A stretch of DNA of 44,285 bases from Micractinium sp. NFX-FRZ (Eukaryota > Chlorophyta > Trebouxiophyceae > Chlorellales > Chlorellaceae): contig JAPTJF010000438.1 of the NCBI GenBank assembly GCA_029339195.1, positions 7,501-51,785 on the forward strand, read 5' to 3'. Positions within the stretch are counted from its first letter, which is position 1. Each line of letters starts with the position of its first letter. The notes beneath the pieces were generated by a model. That model was not told the origin of the DNA. It did not search any database and saw only the letters and a list, made by a program, of their open reading frames with translations. Both the position numbers and the translations under genes were made by a program. Below, in pieces: positions 1 through 9,700 of this stretch.

Positions 1-410
1 CTCCTACGCCTTTGCAGAGCGCCACGTTGCTCGGGAGCGGGTGGGGCAGCTGCTCGCTGCTCTGCCTGGCGCGTGGGTTGGTGGGGCGAGGCAGGCAATG
101 GCTGCCCCTGCCGACCAGCTGCTGGCCCCTGCCCCCGCCACTGTGCTCGCTGCCATGTTGTTGCCCCGCCTTGGCTGGCAGCCCCCTGCTCGCGAACCCC
201 TGCCCGTGGCCTCCCTCACTGTGCGCGCTGCCACCGCTATGCTTACTGCTCAGGCTGCCACTGCGCGCGCCGCAAAGTACCTTGCACCATTCGCTGCGCT
301 TGCCGCCGGTGCCCCTCCCCCTCCTCCCCTCCCCCCTCCCCTCCCTCCTCCCCCCTCCTCCCCCTGGCGGAGCTCCTGGCTGCCCTGCGGCGGCTGTGGC
401 GCCTTCCTGG

Positions 411-907
411 GAGAACGGCAAGAAGGAGACCTTCTGGCGGCTGGCGTACGATGCGCTGCCCACCGCTGCGCGGCTGCACACAGATGAGCCGCGAGCCCAG
501 CTGCCCCTGCGGCGACGCCGTGCCCCGGCCGCCAGCACCACTTCTGGGACTGCCTAGTTGCCCGCGGCGTGATTGGCCAGCTTGAGGCAGCCTGTGCGGT
601 GGCGGCAACGCACCCGCACCCGGCCCCGCTTGCCCTTGCCAATGTCTGGCTGGCTCGGCCCCTGCCCGGCATGCACGCTGGTGTGTGGGGTGTGGTCTGC
701 CTGGCAGCGGTGGAGGCGATGGCCCATGGCATGTGGAGACTTGCCGGCTTGCACTTGCGTTGGCGGCAGCAGCAGCAACAGCAGCAGCAGCAGCAGCAAC
801 CCCGCCTCATTCAGCTCGTACTAGATGGCTTCCTGCAGCCTGGGGGTGACGGGGGTGGCGGCCCCGGACGGCCCTCCAGGGCCGCCGCCCCTTGCCCCGG
901 GCCCTAA
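411..907 (+). pseudogene. LINE ORF2 C-terminal end (zinc-knuckle region), frame-broken
   Basis: Bases 411-487 read ENGKKETFWRLAYDALPTAA in one frame, and 536-907 read HHFWDC followed by LVARGVIGQLEAA in another. This is the layout seen at the end of plant and algal LINE ORF2 proteins, where an FWRL...LPTAARL stretch precedes a C-x-C-G...HHFWDC knuckle. The CPCG part lies in a third frame near 500-515. At least two frame changes therefore separate pieces that should be continuous, so the copy is dead. A CAG run near 770-797 encodes polyglutamine near the end of the last frame. Family assignment rests on motif order only. Confidence 0.6.
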
Positions 908-1738
908 GCGCTCAGCGCCCGACCACGATCACCCTTCTGATTTCCCTTCTCTCGCCTCGCGCTCTGCCTGCAAATTCTTATGGACCCTCCTCTCTCTGAT
1001 TTTGCTGTGCTTGATTGATTGATTTGGCTGTGCCCCCTCCGCTTGGCTTACCACCCTGCCCCATTCCCACCCTTTCTTCCGCGTTGTTGATGGCCGTCTC
1101 CAGCTGGCCGCTTCCTCCCACCCCCTGATTCCTCTGCCCCTTGGTCCCTGTCTTGCCCCCCTACCCTCCCTCTTTTTCGTCTGCCTGCCTCACTCTGCCC
1201 CGGGTCATCCCCTTGCCCTTCCTTCTTGTGGCGGTGTGCTTGTGCACGGCGGTGGCTGTGCTCGTCCGGGATCGTACTGTGGCGTTAGTGGGTACGGACA
1301 CCAGCCCGTGGGCTGGTGTGCCCAGCGGTAGCGGGTGGCCCGTGCTGGGAGCCCTCGCGGGCTGGGCAACGCCCCACAAAGAGCGTGTGCGTGCCGGACT
1401 TGCACTGCTGTTGTCCGTTGCGCTGGCAGCCGCTTCCCTGACCCTGGTGGGGGCCCACACCTCTGCTGGTTTCCTCAACCCACGCCCAAGGGCGTATTCT
1501 TCTTCTTCTTCTTCCCTGACCCTGGTCTCTCCTCCTCCCCTCCTCTGGCCCACGACCTCCTGACCCCCCCTCCTCCTTGGGCCATGTGCCCCCTCATCTC
1601 CCCGCCCTCCTGTCCCAGTCCCCCTACCTCCGTGTTCTCCCCCTTCACAACCTCCTTCCTGTCCCGGCTGCTGCCCTCCCGTACCCCCACACTCTTCCTA
1701 CTTTCCTCCCAGGTTTGTGCTAAAATGACGTGTAACCC
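908..1738. other. Non-coding stretch, probable retrotransposon 3' UTR
   Basis: No convincing protein is visible on either strand; the open frames here are simple-sequence artefacts. The stretch contains the hairpin at 1298-1319, pyrimidine-rich tracts, and TGTAA at 1731-1735. Confidence 0.4.
1298..1319. repeat. Perfect 10-bp inverted repeat, 2-nt loop
   Basis: ACACCAGCCC at 1298-1307 and its reverse complement at 1310-1319 flank a GT loop. It sits in the presumed 3' UTR of LINE copy A. LINE reverse transcriptases often recognise a 3' stem-loop, so it may be a relic of that, but this is inference. Confidence 0.5.
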
Positions 1739-3430
1739 CTGTTGCACGTGCTGGCGCGCCGCGGCCATTGGGCGCTCGTGGCCTTCTGCGCTTTTCGCAA
1801 GGCTTACGACACAATGGACCACGCCTTCCTGTAGCGGTGCTGTGCCAGCTCGGCTTGGGGGACGGCCTCATCCGCTCGGTGCAGCTGCTGATGCACACGG
1901 CGGCGGCAGCGGCAGCTGTCGGCGGCAGCCTCTCTGGCCCAGCACTCATCTCAGCAGGCGTACGGCAGGGGTGGCCCTCTCCCCACTGTTGTACCTGCGC
2001 CTGCTTCAAGCACGCGGCGTGGGCATCCTATCAGCCGGTGTCCACATCGCAGCGCTGCAGTTCACTGATGACTGCAAAGCGTTGCTGGATGGTGGCACGG
2101 TGTAGCAGGCAGCCGACAGGGTGCAGTCCTTCCTCGCTGCCATGTCCACGTTTGCAGCCGCCAGCGGGCAGCACCTGGCACCAGAGAAGACCCACCTGCT
2201 GCCCACTGGCGCACAACCGCCAGCCCCGCTGCCCGACACCATGCAAGGCCTCAAGGTGGTGTCCCAGCGCTGAGGCGCTGGGACTGCAGTTCCATGCCGG
2301 CACTCAGCCTGCCACCGCTGACTGAGCAGCCCAAGCTGGCGAAAATGGAAGCCAAGTACAGCAAGCTAGCCACCCTGGTCCTGTCAGCCTTTGGCCGCGG
2401 CTTTGGCAGCGCAGCCTACGGCGTCAGCCAGCTACTGCACGCAGGCAGCCCGCCCCGTGAGGCTGTGCGCCGCCTCAACAGCGTCACCGCCAAGCTGGTC
2501 GACCGCGGACTGGCGCCAAATGACAGCCACCCAGCCTTTGCCGGCGTGCGCGGCCCACTGCTGGCAGGCCACCCCCGCGACGGCGGCTTCGGGGCTCTGC
2601 CATGGGAGCAGCACGTGCACTTCCGCCACGCAGCATGGGCGGTGCGCTTGGCTCTTGCTGAGCCAGACCGCCCGTGGGCTGTGGTGGCCGCCGCTCTCCT
2701 CCGCCAGGTCGACCCCTCCCTCTCCCCACTACACCTGCTGACGTGGTACCCCACTGATGGTGCTGAGCAGCGGCTCCCCCACCGTTGCGCCGTATGTGGG
2801 AGGGCCTGCAAGCCCTGCCGCCAGTGCAGCCAGTACAAATGAGCTCCAGCCCCGCGCCTGGTGTTGCAAGGCGCCGCTTGGGGCAACCCCCTGCTGCGGC
2901 TGCCAGGTGGGCAGCCACTAGAGTCCCAGTTTGGGGACGTGGCAGCATCTCGCATCCGGCACATCCTGGCGCTCCTTGCGGCACACCATCAGCTGCAGCA
3001 CAGCTCCCCCGGCCAGTACACAGCCGACGTGCACAGGCAGCTGTTCGGCTGGGCCAGAGTTGATGCCTTCCTCGACCTGCAGTGCACCCGTGAGCAGCTC
3101 GCAACCCTGCTAGCTGTGCTCCCCTTTGGCTGTGCAAACGCCGCCTGGGTTCACCTGGGCAGTGGCCTTGACCAGGCTGGCGGGGCAGCCACGGAAGCTG
3201 ACGCCGTTGCAGTCTGCTCAGCTCCCTGGGCTGGCGGCTGGGCGGCTCCCCAATCTCCTTGCGCAGCTTCCGCGTTCCGCAGGGCACTCAGCTGCAGCTG
3301 GCTTGCTTGCAGTAGGAGTGGCTGCCGCAGCGCTGTGCTGCCTTTGAGGGTGAAGCAGCGGCTGACGGCGCGAGGCAGCAGTCGCTGGCAGCCGGTGGCA
3401 CACCTGCTGCCGCTTTTGTGGCAGCTGTCT
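1739..3430 (+). pseudogene. Degenerate LINE reverse transcriptase, upstream part
   Basis: The order of RT motifs is clear although the frames are broken. FCAFRKAYDTMDHAFL (motif A) lies near 1785-1832 and ends at a TAG. ISAGVRQG (motif B) lies near 1951-1974 in another frame. QFTDDCKALLDG (motif C, FTDD instead of F/YADD) lies near 2059-2094 in a third frame. A readable C-terminal stretch follows at about 2294-2842 (GGFGALPWEQHVHFRHAAWA) with a CAVCGRACKPCRQC cluster, then further degraded sequence to 3430. At least four frame changes and several stops make it non-functional. The FTDD change could be decay. Confidence 0.7.
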
Positions 3431-3444
3431 TGGGACAATCAGCA
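3431..3444. repeat. Target-site duplication of LINE copy C, left copy
   Basis: TGGGACAATCAGCA, identical to 5446-5459. Upstream it continues the copy B reading frame (LSWDNQ). Downstream of the second copy that frame resumes (HKELYWRL). Confidence 0.85.
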
Positions 3445-4799
3445 GGGTTGTCCACTTAGCCCCACATTGTTTGGTCTATACCTGGATGACTTCCAGCAGG
3501 GTCTCGAGGCAGAGGTGGGGGTGGAAACGGCAGCGCTGCCAGCGTGGGAGTCAGGGGTGCACGTTCCTGCCCTCTTTTATGCCGATGACCAGGCTATGAT
3601 GGCTACCACACCGGAGGGTCTGCAGCGCCAGCTCAGTTATCTCTCCAGCTACGCGACACGTTGGGGCCTGACAGTGAACACAGCAAAAACTAAGGTAGTT
3701 GTGTACGCCGCAGCGGCGCCAGAGGATGTACCTGAGTTCAGCTACGAGGGTACCGTGGTAGATCGGGTGCCAGTCTTCCGGTACCTGGGGGTTCAGATCC
3801 ACACCACTCACGCCTTCTGCTCAGCGGCAGCGGCCAGGGCAGCAGCGGGGAAGCAGGCAGCACACCTGCTGCGGAGGCGTATGGCGGGGTGTGGGCTGGA
3901 TGAGCCGTTGTTGGCCATGGAGTTGTTTGATGAGTATGTGCGCCCAGTCATGTCCTACGGGGTTGAGGTGTGGGGCCCGCAATTGGTGGCTCGAGCATTG
4001 AGCAGCGGGCAAGCAGATGCGTGTGAGCGGGTCCACTTGGATTTCCTGAGACAGCTACTTGGGGTGAGAGACACGAGCCCCACACTTTCGGTTCTGGCAG
4101 AGACAGGGCGTTTCCCGACAGCGGTCCAGTGGGCAGTGCAGATCTCCCGTTTTGTTAACCGACTGGTGCAACTAGACGACAGCAGGGTGGCAAAGCAGGC
4201 ACTTCGTGATAATATTGCGTTGGCGGCGTCGGGGCAGAGCGTGGGGCGGGGTCGCCAGGCGTGGGCTGTCGAGGTGTCTGACATGTTTGACCTGGTGGGT
4301 GGTCCATCTTCTTTCCGTTGGGGAGGGCTTCCGGGGGAGGTGGACATTGATGAGGTGGCTGAGAGCGCGGCACACAGGCATTTTGCACGGTACAGGAATG
4401 CATCTGCCATGGTCGAGCGGTACCAGGAGCATATTCTTGGGGGTGTAATTGAAGAGGACTCGTATCGGCCTGCTAGCTATCTGCGAATCCCGGACCGTAG
4501 GCAGCGGAGGGCAGTGGCGCGGGTACGGTTGGGATGCAGCACCTGGTTGGCTGAGGATGTGGGTCGTACGCAGCGAGTGGCACGAGGGGAGCACTCGTGC
4601 CCGCATTGTAGTGCGCAGCTGCAGTCAGCGCACCATGCCTTCTTTGAGTGTCCTTTCTTTGAGGGGTGGAAGGGAGGAGCATGCTGATCTTTTCACACCT
4701 GGTATGAGTTTGGCTGAGTTCTTCCGGTTGGGGGATCAGCAAAGGGTGGCCCGGTTTGTGGAGGGATGCCAGCAGCTGGCAGAGGCATCCGGGCTGTAG
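3445..4799 (+). pseudogene. LINE copy C ORF2 C-terminal half (RT, zinc knuckle)
   Basis: Codes for the C-terminal part of a LINE reverse transcriptase, which copies element RNA into a nick in chromosomal DNA. Visible in order: QGCPLSPTLFGLYLDD (motif B), FYADDQAMM with catalytic YADD at 3578-3589, WGLTVNTAKTKVVVY, FRYLGVQI, MSYGVEVWGPQ, and CPHC...HHAFFEC as the zinc knuckle (about 4597-4650). The frame open from 3445 stops at 4685-4687. The continuation FTPGMSLAEFFRLGD ending at 4799 is one frame over, so a single shift near 4660-4685 breaks it. The frame is also open upstream through copy B to 2861, but that 608-codon frame is an artefact of the insertion. No endonuclease domain is present because of 5' truncation. 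Confidence 0.8.
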
Positions 4800-4964
4800 G
4801 GAGGCGGGTAGGGTAGCGCCAGGCGTTCACCAGGTAGAGAGCTTGAGAGTGCAGAGGCGTGCGCCAGGGGTGATTTCCCAGGCACCGTGCCCTCCCCGGT
4901 CGCCTTTCCCCCCACGCGTCGGCAATGGCAGACGACGGCAACGGTGCATGCGGCGGCAGCATGC

Positions 4965-5081
4965 AGCCACGGCGGCAGCAGGCAGCCACAGCGACATCAA
5001 GCAGCCACGGCGACAGCGGGCAGCCACAGCGACAGCAAGCAGACACGGCGGCAGCAGGCAGCTCTAACGGCGACAGCAGGC
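4965..5081 (+). repeat. 19-nt minisatellite, five units plus a longer sixth
   Basis: Units of the type AGCCACGGCGGCAGCAGGC start at 4965, 4984, 5003, 5022 and 5041. A 22-nt variant ends at 5081. It lies in the 3' UTR of LINE copy C. Confidence 0.8.
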
Positions 5082-5432
5082 AACATCCATTTTCCCTTTC
5101 CTTCCGCGCTGTGGCGCCTCCGGGTACCAGGGAGCCGGGCAGACCGTGGCTAGTCGGCATTGCGTCATCAGGGGAGCTCAGGGGTTGGCTTTGCCTTCCC
5201 ATGCCGACCGAGTGGGGCGCTCATGGCCCCTACGCTTTCGCCCTCCTCGCCACCCTGCCTAGCGCAAAGTGCTCCCAGCAGCCGCGTTTTGTTTCATTTC
5301 ACTCCCTTGCTATGTTGGTGTGGTATGCACTGTTTGTCATCTCTCTCCCTTGTTTTTCCTTCTCCCACGATGGCCCGGTGGAGCCAATCCACCCCCCGTC
5401 CCGGTCCACAAGGGCCTACTATGCGGGGTGAC

Positions 5433-5437
5433 TGTAA
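5433..5437 (+). terminator. TGTAA poly(A) signal of LINE copy C
   Basis: TGTAA is the chlorophyte poly(A) signal. It lies 8 bases before the element's 3' junction at 5445, as expected if the inserted RNA was cleaved just downstream of the signal. Confidence 0.6.
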
Positions 5438-5445
5438 CACACACC

Positions 5446-5459
5446 TGGGACAATCAGCA
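5446..5459. repeat. Target-site duplication of LINE copy C, right copy
   Basis: TGGGACAATCAGCA, identical to 3431-3444. Confidence 0.85.
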
Positions 5460-5633
5460 CAAGGAGTTGTATTGGCGCCTCACGCTCAGTGCCCTTCCGC
5501 TCGGCGCCCGCATGCCCAGCAGCTGCCCCCAGAGGTGCCCATGCGGCTCCCCCGACCCTCACCCTCGCCGTGTGTTTTGGGTCCCCCCACTGCAGTGCCT
5601 GCCCGTCTCCCTGTTGAGCAGCCTTGGGTAAGG
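5460..5633 (+). pseudogene. LINE copy B, zinc-knuckle region resumed after copy C
   Basis: Immediately after the second target-site copy the frame reads HKELYWRLTLSALPLGARMP and then CPCG, followed by a decayed VFW that stands for the usual HHFWDC. It is the same domain as in copy A (FWRLAYDALPTAARL), which shows that copy B was contiguous before copy C landed. Confidence 0.7.
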
Positions 5634-6261
5634 TGCTCTGATCTCGCCCTGCGATGCTTTGCGCTCGTATCTCAATGTTTCATACGTCGATGATTCATTG
5701 AGCAGCACAGGCTTGTGCTGAAGAGACGTGTAACCCGCAATCATTCAGTCAGTATTTCCTTGCCGCGAGGGGCGCGCATGCCCGCGCTGCTCCCGTTAAG
5801 TATGTTACTGCTGTTGTTGCTGCTGCTCACGCTGCCCCTGCTGCTGAACGGCTGGTGCTTGGGCTGCTGTCGCTGCCGCCTGCTTTGGTGCCACAGCATT
5901 GGGCGCTGTCGCCGCTGGCGGTGCCGCTGGCGTGAGGCGGGCCGCTGCCGGTGCGGCGGCCACTGCAGGGGGCCTGCGCTGCTGTTGCAGCCGGCTACCC
6001 TTTGACACATTTGTGAAGCCCCCATTTCAGCTTACGGCAGTCATGGGATGGGGCCATGCCAAGTGTGTTAGGCCCCTGGCTGCAGTGCCTGTCCATCTCC
6101 CTATTGAGCATGCCTCGGGCACTTTGCCTCGGGCAGCGTGGCACGCTCTTGCTCGGGTGCCCACAGATCTGGTAGTTGTGCCGTACTCTTGCATGCCTGA
6201 AAGTATGCACCTATCGTGGTATGGAAGTGCACCCGCTGGCAATTCGGTGCATCTTTAGGCT
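5634..6261. other. Decayed retrotransposon-like sequence
   Basis: No intact gene is seen. A 34-nt segment at 6080-6113 repeats 5590-5622 with a few mismatches, so LINE 3' sequence recurs about 490 bases downstream. CTG-type low complexity at 5800-5845 gives a spurious polyleucine frame. TGTAA occurs at 5729-5733. Confidence 0.4.
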
Positions 6262-6723
6262 AACAGCGTGTGGTTTGGGCTTTCCAGAGCAACCCAGCAC
6301 CTGTGCTAACTAGCAGCGGCGGCGGCAGCGGCGGCAGTGGCGGGGGTGGTGGCGGCAGCTTGGCACAGGCGCCGGCCCGGCCCGCTGCTCGATTTTCATC
6401 GGATGTGATAGCGTGCTACCACCATCGCTGTCTCCGCAATCAAAGTGCTGCATGCAGCGCTTCTCAGCCTCGCTCCTTCCCCGGTTTTGCCACGTCCTCG
6501 CTCTCCTCTCTTCTTATCTGCTCAGCCATGCATTGCCACGCGATTTCAGCTGCCCTCCTCAGCTCTCAATCGAGGGTCTCAGATCCAAAGCGCATTGCCA
6601 GGGCACCTCAGTCCGCCAGCTCCATCGCCCCCCTCTGGCTTTGGCTCCTTGCTCTTGTTCATCTCCACACACTGCTCCACTGCGCCAGCATCCAGTCCTG
6701 CTTCACAAGCCGCAGCGACAGCC
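6262..6723. other. Upstream region of the tyrosine recombinase gene
   Basis: Holds a GGC/AGC-rich microsatellite (6314-6359). The sequence is otherwise pyrimidine-rich up to the chosen ATG. No TATA box or other clear promoter element is visible. The downstream reading frame stays open as far up as 6445, but the composition there is not coding-like. Confidence 0.4.
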
Positions 6724-9700
6724 ATGCGCATCCTGCGGCGGCGAGGCGCCCCGCCGCCGGGGGCCCCGCCGCTGGGCGCCCCGGCGACGCTCCATCGTAC
6801 GGCACGCGCGTGCCCCGGCCGCGCTGTCGCCGCTACGGAGCCCACGTCGTGTGAAGAGCTGTTGCAGGAGCTCCAAACCAAGAAGTTTGCCACCATCAGC
6901 AAGAAGCAGCTTGGCAAGCTGGTCCTTGTGCTGGCGGCCACGTACACCGGGCGAGATGCAGCGCCAGTGGATGAGGCCGTGCGCTTTGAGCGCCTCACCA
7001 AGCTGAAGGAGCTTGCACAGAACACCCTGAAGAGCACCGCCAACGCGGCATCCCTGCTGCTACAGGCACGTGTTTGCTGCCAGCTTTGCATGCTGGCTAT
7101 GAGGCAGGTGCCGCTTGCTATGGGACTGCATGCCACGAGCAGCCCGCATGCGCCGCCATTAGCAAGCGTAGCCATGCAGCCTCAATCCACCCCTTCCATC
7201 TTTTGGCGTGCTTGCTACTGTTTTCTGCCTCCCGCAGCCACAAAATATTGAGCATGCCATGGCACAGCCGTGGCGCAGTCGCGCCACGCACACCCATTCC
7301 CCGCTCTTCCCACTCTCCGCTCGCAATGCCCGCTCTGCCCGTGCAAGTGCAGCATCGGAAGCACGCCTGTGGCACGCCCACCCCAGCCACACCCACACCC
7401 ACACCCACTCCCACTTCCACTCCCACTCCTCTCCCTTGCTCTTATCCCCAACCTCTTCCCCATGCTCCATTCCCCCGCACCCCTGCAGGCAGACGGCCCC
7501 TTGGCCACCAACGACGCGTGCCTCCAGGTCATCCTCGCCCAGATTGAGGCTGGCAACAAGACGAGCAGCATCCGCAAGATGTGCCAGGCGCTGGACCGCA
7601 TCCGCCCGGCGCAGTGTGGCCTGCCCGACACCAGCAAGGTCAGCCAGCTGACAAAGGTAGGCTTCACCTGCCTGTGACTGAGATAAGCTAGCTGGGGGGA
7701 GGGCAAGGGGGGGAGGGGGAGGCCCCCTGCGCGGGGGGTACGTGTTTGGGGTGCCAAGCAAGAGCAGCAGTGTGGGATTATTGGTGCATCAGGCAATGTG
7801 CAGCAGGCAATGTGCGGGCCCTCTTTGGTGCACACCATGTGTTGCAGTCTGGTTATGAGGTGCCAGCAGCTTGCTGTGCACTTCTGCTTTGCCACCCACA
7901 TCCTGTCGCGCCCCGCCCTACCCAACCCGCACTCCTGCCCGCTCCCTTTGCTTGGCTGCCGACAAACTGCTTCCGTCCCCGTTGCCCCGCCCCTTGCTGT
8001 CGTTGCGTGCAGGTGGCGTCCAAGCTGGCAGTGCACACCCGGCGGCGCAAGGAGGCACGCATGCGGGCGGGCGACAAGGACGAGACGCTTCGCCACAGCA
8101 GCAAGATTCTGAGTAGCCGCGAGCTGCAGGTGCTCATGCGCGGCATCTTCAGTACCGGCCGTCCCCCCCGCGAGGCGGCCTTGATCATGGCCTGCTCCCT
8201 GGTCGGTGAGTGGACATCGAGAGGAGGGGAGTGCATGTGAGGAGCGCACTCAGCGGTGGTGGGCAGTCACCATGCACACTCAGTTGTTGTGAAAACAGGC
8301 GCACGGCCATTTGCAGCCCTGCACATGGGTGTGTGCCGAGAGTAGCCGCAACCTGAAGCCATCAAGCACCCCTACCTTGAAAATGACCCGCCATGCGTGC
8401 TTGCCTGCCCGCCCCATGGCTGCAGGCCTGGCCAATGGCCTGCGGGCCGGGGACGACGTCCTGGACCTGCGCGCCTCCCACCTGGCCATCCTGGACCCAG
8501 TCGAGGGTGTGGGGCCCTCTCCCATGGTCCCCCTGACCAATGCACGCAGGTACAGACCTGGCGCCAGCCAGAAGAAAGGGCGGCTGCATGCTGTTGCTGT
8601 ATCCCCATCCTCCCGCAGTGTTGGTCTCTCCTCCTTCGTCTCATGCAATTGTCCCTCAACACGTGATCCCATGGGGTGCTTTGATGCTGATTTATCAGCT
8701 ATCGTTTGCCTATTGTTGGTGCAGGGGCGGCAAGCAGGACGCCACCGGCTCTTCCACCAACTTCTCCTGCATCAGCCACTGCGACCCCCTGCTGGACACC
8801 AAGGGCGCGCTGAGCAATCACGTCGTCATTGAGTACGCGGAGACCTTCTCTGCCATGGTGCAGGACATCGTGGACAAGGTGAGCGGGGGGTGGGGCAGGT
8901 TGGGCTGAGTGATTGTGGGTTGGGTGCATGGCTTCCATGGGTTCCCCAGGCTAGGTTGAGGCGGGAAGGGAGGGGGGAGGGCAGCAAGAGGGATGGCTAT
9001 GCGGGAGGGGCGCTGGGGAACGAGCCAGAAAGTGATGGGTCAAAGGGTGTGGTGGTCGCCTGTGGGGGCGGCCAGGGCAGGGAGTATGAGGGGTGCAGCA
9101 GTGGGGTTAGAGGCGTCAAATGGGTGAGGGAATGCGCTGCAGCAGCAACGGCATGCTGTGCGCTGGGCTGGCCGGCAGCTATCGGGGTGGGCCCCCACTG
9201 CCGCTGCTATGCATTGTGGGGAACCGCTGCTCCGTTGCTTCTGCTGCCGATGGTGCTGCTGCTGCTGCCTTTTTGCAAAAGAGAACTGGCTGAATGCAAC
9301 CCCTACTTACCTGAGCGCTGAGCAGCCGCTGCGCCCTTGCTGCATCAGCACCGGCCTGGGGGACCATCCCCCCCCGGATCCCCACTTTGTCTTAAAGCCC
9401 GCCCCACCTCAACACTGCATTTGTTTCTGCCTTCATGCCTCCGCCCTCCTCAGGCACTTTCATATTGTCAACAGTGGTGCCGTGCCCTCCTCCGCCCTTG
9501 CACCGCTCTCACACTACACCAGATCTCCGTGCTTTCCGTGCTTCTCACAATGCCCTGCAGGCGCCCTTGTATGCACTTGCCAGCACGCCTTTCTTTGACT
9601 GGCCCCTCCTCCCCGCACCCCACCGCCCACAAGCGCTGCCCACACCAACCTCTCCGTGTGTCCTATGCCCCGCAGAAGGACCGCTGGATGAAGCACCGCC

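Larger units (their letters stand above)
1..1738 (+). mobile_element. 3' part of a degenerate non-LTR retrotransposon (copy A)
   Basis: The left edge lies outside the window. The recognisable coding part is the C-terminal zinc-knuckle region at 411-907. About 830 bases of non-coding GC- and pyrimidine-rich sequence follow, taken here as the element's 3' UTR. It ends at a TGTAA (1731-1735), the chlorophyte poly(A) signal, immediately before RT sequence of the next element begins. The 3' UTR holds a perfect 10-bp hairpin (1298-1319), a GATT microsatellite near 1010 and a TTC run at 1497-1515. The extent is inferred; only the coding piece is directly supported. Confidence 0.5.
3445..5445 (+). 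mobile_element. Younger 5'-truncated LINE (copy C) inserted in copy B
   Basis: A 2.0-kb insertion bounded by identical 14-bp repeats. It starts inside RT motif B (QGCPLSPTLFGL), the usual 5' truncation of LINEs. It carries the YADD catalytic box, the RT C-terminal region and a zinc knuckle, then about 650 bases of 3' UTR containing a 19-nt minisatellite. The element ends 8 bases after TGTAA (5433-5437), followed by a short ACAC tail, with no long poly(A). Copies A and B are more decayed, so copy C is the youngest insertion. Confidence 0.8.
1739..5724 (+). mobile_element. 5'-truncated, degenerate LINE (copy B), interrupted by copy C
   Basis: Recognisable sequence begins in the RT domain just after 1738, so the 5' half is missing. 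RT and C-terminal segments run to 3444, stop at the copy C insertion, and resume at 5460 with the zinc-knuckle region. The 12-mer GACGTGTAACCC occurs at 1727-1738 and again at 5725-5736, exactly flanking this block. It can be read as a target-site duplication of copy B, or as a 3' terminus shared by copies A and B. Boundaries are inferred from that repeat. Confidence 0.5.

Noticed and set aside
2861..4687. Single 608-codon reverse transcriptase gene
   Set aside because: The frame crosses a transposon insertion point marked by a 14-bp direct repeat; it is two elements joined by chance.
5715..6005. Leucine-rich membrane protein
   Set aside because: The polyleucine comes from a CTG/TTG repeat in decayed transposon sequence.
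7376..7430. Interstitial telomere repeat
   Set aside because: Units are CCCACA/CCCACT; the plant and green algal telomere unit is CCCTAAA or CCCTAAAA.
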